Of a stretch of DNA of 64,000 nucleotides, positions 60,911 to 64,000 are shown piece after piece; the stretch's first letter is position 1; every line of letters starts with the position of its first letter. Below the pieces are notes generated by a model. That model was not told where the DNA came from. It searched no databases and saw only the letters and a list, made by a program, of their open reading frames with translations. The position numbers and the translations under genes are program-made. Origin of the DNA: Candidatus Krumholzibacteriota bacterium. GTDB taxonomy: Bacteria; Krumholzibacteriota; Krumholzibacteriia; JAJRXK01. The stretch is from assembly GCA_029262065.1 (NCBI GenBank), contig JAJDAC010000007.1:107352-171351 (forward strand), read 5' to 3'.

Positions 60911-63634
60911 CTACCGCATGACCGCCAGACGACGCGTCGCCGACTCGGTCCCCGCCAACATCTGCACGTAGTACACGCCGGCGGGCACCCGTTGCCCGTC
61001 GTCGCCTCGTAGATTCCAACGCGCGGTGTGGATGCCGCGCGCGCGGTGCTCGCGGGCAACGAGTCGGCGAACCAACCGGCCGCGCACGTCGTACACGTTC
61101 AGCTCGGCGGCGCCATCCTGAGCCAGGCGGAAGCCAAGCTGCGACTCACCGCGCGCCGGATTGGAACCCATGAGCCACAGCGACGATACAAGTTGATCGA
61201 GGTTGTCGACCGCCGTCACCGGATCCGGCGTGGACGCGGGGTCTCCCGGGTCTGAACCGCCGTCGAGTTCATCGCCGTCGCGAAAACCATCGAGGTCGCG
61301 GTCGACACCCAATCGCCACTCGCAACCCGCCACCACGCCCGTGAAGGTAACGCCGGCCGGCTGCGATCCAGCCAACAGCACGGCGCGTGAAACCGCGGCC
61401 TCGTTTTCCTTGTCCGGCGTGTATTGCCCGCCCCCCGCGTAGACCCACCCGCGCGGCTGACCTGCCACCAGGCTCTTCACCACCAAACCCACACTGTTGG
61501 CGTCGGCCAGGCTCTCCAGCGTGTTTAGACGGGCGGTCCACTGCGCATCGTTGGTGCCGTCGAGCGTGGCCTGAGCCCCCACCGCGGGGTGAGTCGCCGT
61601 GGGGAACGAAAGTAGATACGCTTCGACGTCGCGTTGATCGTCGTCCGAAGTGAATTCGAAGGCCGAAAACTCCAGGAACTCGAACAGGTCGGGCACCGAC
61701 CCGTTTGATATGAATCCGAAACCCCTTACGGTCGTGGACGCGGTCGCATCGAACCGCGTCTTTTCGTACATGTTGCGCAGTTGCGGAACGACCTTGGCCT
61801 CGGGTTCCTGCAACGCGAACCCTGGAATGATCGCGGCGCTCTGCCCCGCCGGCAACGCATGGCACGACACGCAGTCGAGATTACCCACCAATTCGGCCGT
61901 GAGAAACAGAGATTCTCCGTTGGCCGGATCCGCGCCATTGAGGTCTGGCGCGAAAGTGCCATCGAGTTCGAGAAACGGATTCGACGGATACTCCATGGCA
62001 AACACGAAGTCTTCGAATCGCTGGAAATCGGCCGCGTCGAGTTCGGTCGAGCGCCCCATGAGACCCACGAAGGCCGGATTGAAGTCAGCGAACGTGGCCC
62101 GATCGCCGCGCCAGTGCAGTGGCTCGGTCGCCGTCAGGCCCTTCAGACTCTGCGTGGTCATGGGCCCCTTCATGGGATGAAACGGCGGCAACGGCACGAC
62201 CTGTCCGGGCGGAACAGGAATCAGATCGCCGGCGGGATCGCCAAGGTCCCAGCCCAGGTTGTCCATGCCTCCGAACAGGTGGCATGTGGCACAAGAGAGG
62301 TCGCCGTGGGCCGAGGAGACTTCCCCGTCGTACAGGAACTTGCGGCCCTCCAATACCTCGGGCGTACTTGGGTCGAAGCCCAGAGGGACTTCGGCCGACG
62401 TGTCGTCGCTCAGGTCCACGTCCGAGAGGGTGCTGGCAAAGCGGTTGTATACGTACAGGCGGTTGCGCGCCTCGTCGAGCGCCAAGCCCGCCGGGCCCTC
62501 GCCAACGTCTATGCGACGGGTCACGTTCCCCGCCGCGTCGAGCACGGCGATCTTCCGCGAACCGAAACCGGTCACGTAGATCTCGTTGCCCGACGACGCA
62601 ATCTCCAGATCGAGCGGCGTGGAGATACTCAGGGCCCGCTCGTTGGCCGTCCCCGCCGCATCGGCGTAGTTGATGTGCGCGTTCAGGTGGTGCGCCGCGA
62701 CGGATCCACCGGGTGAAATACGGGTCACACGATTCTGGGCGAAGCTTCCCTTCAGATTGGGCTCGAAGCGGATCTCGTTGAAGGCTTCCTGATTGGTCAC
62801 GTACAGATCGTCGTTCGGGTGCACGGCCAGATTGAAGAGGGTGGTTCCCACGCCCGTAAACGTGGCGACAACGCCAAACGTGGTGGCGTCGAAGCCCAGG
62901 ACATCGTGGTCGGGCATGGTGTAGGGAACCACGCCGCTCCAATTACCGCCGGCGTCGTCAACCCAGTTGGCCCCATCGTGTCGCACGATGAGACCCACCT
63001 GGGGCGCCGCCGGCAACCCACCCGCCATGGGCGGGTTTGGCGAGGGCAACCCGCCATTGGACCAGACCGTGTCGTTCCCAATGACCGTGGTCTGGTTCTG
63101 ACTGTCCAGCGCGGACACATAGACGGTGTTGCCGTCGTTCGACACCGCCAGCGAACGCGGGTCGCTCATGCTCAGGAGAATGTCCACCGGCGGCGCATCA
63201 AGATTCGCCAAGTCGTACACACGGAGAAGGTCTTCCTGCGAAACACAGACGAAGGCACGGCCGCCCGTGAAGACCACGTCGGTGGGTTCGTCACCCACGT
63301 TCAGCGTGCCCAGCACATTGCCGGTCGACACGTCGACCACACTGATCGAGTCGGAGACATGGTTCACGACCCACACTTCCGTCGCCGTGCGCGAGCGTAC
63401 CGTCACTGGTTCGAGGCCGACCATGACCTCGGAGATCACCACAGGTGCCGGACCAGCGAGCGAAAAGGTGACCAACCGATGGTCGGCTGTATGCGCCACG
63501 TACAGTTGGCTACCGTCGGCTGATAGTTCGACCGGATGCACGGGAGGGCTCTCGAAATTGACCTCGCCGGCCTGAACCGCAGCCGTGCTCATGACGGTGA
63601 AACCAATCAGCAATACGACGATGTCAAGCCGCAT
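60911..63634 (-). CDS. Secreted beta-propeller / diheme cytochrome c peroxidase-like protein
   Basis: A 907-residue exported protein. Signal peptide about 1-22. A YVTN-type seven-bladed propeller (about 25-425) shows VELSADGSQLYVAHTADHRL, LEPVTVRSRTATEVWVVNHV and ISTPLDLEIASSGNEIYVTG. A cytochrome c peroxidase/MauG-like region (about 440-730) has two haem sites: LSCATCHLFGGMDNLGWD and LDCVSCHALPAGQ. A calcium-type DRDLDGFRDGDELDGGSD motif and a FlgD-like module (VYDVRGRLVRRLV; AGVYYVQML) end the protein. It may be a redox enzyme at the cell surface. ATG 63634 follows AAGGATG; the longer frame to 63856 overlaps ppk2. The 202-bp gap to ppk2 is a divergent upstream region. Confidence 0.85.
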   Translation of the reverse strand: MRLDIVVLLIGFTVMSTAAVQAGEVNFESPPVHPVELSADGSQLYVAHTADHRLVTFSLAGPAPVVISEVMVGLEPVTVRSRTATEVWVVNHVSDSISVVDVSTGNVLGTLNVGDEPTDVVFTGGRAFVCVSQEDLLRVYDLANLDAPPVDILLSMSDPRSLAVSNDGNTVYVSALDSQNQTTVIGNDTVWSNGGLPSPNPPMAGGLPAAPQVGLIVRHDGANWVDDAGGNWSGVVPYTMPDHDVLGFDATTFGVVATFTGVGTTLFNLAVHPNDDLYVTNQEAFNEIRFEPNLKGSFAQNRVTRISPGGSVAAHHLNAHINYADAAGTANERALSISTPLDLEIASSGNEIYVTGFGSRKIAVLDAAGNVTRRIDVGEGPAGLALDEARNRLYVYNRFASTLSDVDLSDDTSAEVPLGFDPSTPEVLEGRKFLYDGEVSSAHGDLSCATCHLFGGMDNLGWDLGDPAGDLIPVPPGQVVPLPPFHPMKGPMTTQSLKGLTATEPLHWRGDRATFADFNPAFVGLMGRSTELDAADFQRFEDFVFAMEYPSNPFLELDGTFAPDLNGADPANGESLFLTAELVGNLDCVSCHALPAGQSAAIIPGFALQEPEAKVVPQLRNMYEKTRFDATASTTVRGFGFISNGSVPDLFEFLEFSAFEFTSDDDQRDVEAYLLSFPTATHPAVGAQATLDGTNDAQWTARLNTLESLADANSVGLVVKSLVAGQPRGWVYAGGGQYTPDKENEAAVSRAVLLAGSQPAGVTFTGVVAGCEWRLGVDRDLDGFRDGDELDGGSDPGDPASTPDPVTAVDNLDQLVSSLWLMGSNPARGESQLGFRLAQDGAAELNVYDVRGRLVRRLVAREHRARGIHTARWNLRGDDGQRVPAGVYYVQMLAGTESATRRLAVMR

Positions 63635-63836
63635 GGATGCATCCTTCGACGGAGAAGCTGAAAACGGTATCCACCAGAGTACCGCGAGATGCGAACGCAC
63701 CGCAATGAACGTCGGAGAAACGCGCGTGACTCGACTCGTCAATCCATGGGCCACGGCCCCGGGGTCGACGCAAACCGCATCTGCTTGTACGGTAGTTCCC
63801 TGATAGCCCTTTTCAACTCCCACGGAGGCCAACCCC

Positions 63837-64000
63837 ATGGGTTCCAAGAACAGCAAGGCAAAGGAGCCTCAGGGGCTCAAGAAAAAGACCTACGAACAGG
63901 AACTCGAACGCCTTCAACTGGAACTGATAAAGCTGCAGGAGTGGATCAGCACCACTGGATACCGCGTGGTTGTGATCTTCGAAGGGCGAGACGCGGCGGG
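63837..64000 (+). CDS. ppk2: Polyphosphate kinase 2 (3' end outside window)
   Basis: The first 54 residues are present. After a Lys-rich start, KLQEWISTTGYRVVVIFEGR leads into DAAG, the beginning of the Walker A loop (GRDAAGKGG in the family). PPK2 uses polyphosphate to phosphorylate nucleotides. GGAGG lies 8 nt before ATG 63837. The gene runs off the right edge, so class (I, II or III) cannot be judged. Confidence 0.88.
   Translation, partial: MGSKNSKAKEPQGLKKKTYEQELERLQLELIKLQEWISTTGYRVVVIFEGRDAA

Noticed and set aside
63635..63856. Longer start for the propeller/peroxidase gene
   Set aside because: It would overlap the ppk2 start on the other strand, and the signal peptide and AAGGA site support ATG 63634.
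1..64000. tRNA, rRNA, CRISPR, phage or transposase genes
   Set aside because: Looked for but none seen: no integrase/transposase motifs, no regularly spaced repeats, no tRNA-like cloverleaf noticed by eye.

Overview
The window is gene-dense, G+C-rich DNA from a Gram-negative bacterium. Outer-membrane and envelope genes support this: a PagL-like lipid A deacylase, RND efflux pumps with a periplasmic adaptor, several lipoproteins and an exosortase. Four large secreted proteins (ends at 4504, 26327, 57945 and 60911) finish in a FlgD/T9SS-tail-like beta module, several with the Asn-Pro-Phe-Asn-Pro signature. That module is common in FCB-group and candidate phyla such as Eisenbacteria or Krumholzibacteriota, so an organism of that kind is my best guess. 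It is an inference from gene style, with no rRNA or marker tree. No tRNA, rRNA, CRISPR array or insertion sequence was found. No gene-free gap exceeds 300 bases.

Layout. 1-4.5 kb: end of a dipeptide epimerase gene, a 56-residue histone-fold protein, a BtpA-family barrel, a membrane Ser/Thr kinase and a NUDIX hydrolase. 4.5-9 kb: a lamin-tail/OB-fold secreted protein, then an exosortase H locus (sortase, partner membrane protein, and a divergently transcribed cupredoxin carrying the PTLGEW sorting tail). 9-12.7 kb: hflK-hflC and a membrane adenylate/guanylate cyclase. 12.7-24.4 kb: penicillin acylase-like hydrolase and M1 aminopeptidase lipoprotein, a four-repeat secreted protein, a Tat-exported amidase, a TANGO2/NRDE protein, a PqiA-like membrane protein, murB and a TolB-like propeller. 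24.5-39 kb: a VCBS/ASPIC protein and then the most unusual part, a storage-polymer island. There glgA heads a seven-gene minus-strand operon (glgA, ATP-grasp, S51-like peptidase, esterase, ATP-grasp, esterase, beta-helix protein). Two more ATP-grasp genes run divergently, and glgB converges on them. 39-49 kb: a MOP/MATE-type transporter, a LysM protein, and an adaptor plus two RND permeases. 49-64 kb: a double-parvulin lipoprotein with a bacilliredoxin-like protein, a cupin, a GT39-like enzyme, an MFS transporter, a second NUDIX hydrolase, a START-like secreted protein, djlA, a methyltransferase, the PagL-like protein, a STAS protein, secreted FlgD-tail proteins, a DSP-type phosphatase, an OB-fold secreted protein, a propeller/diheme peroxidase and the start of ppk2.

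The candidates for new biology are: (i) the glgA-glgB-flanked island with four ATP-grasp enzymes, two esterases and an S51-like peptidase, which looks like an amide- or ester-forming pathway tied to glycogen metabolism; (ii) the miniature histone-fold gene; (iii) a short C-terminal G-x-x-[KR] tail shared by three otherwise unrelated secreted proteins; and (iv) repeated -10-like boxes placed 5-6 nt before ATG, suggesting leaderless transcripts.
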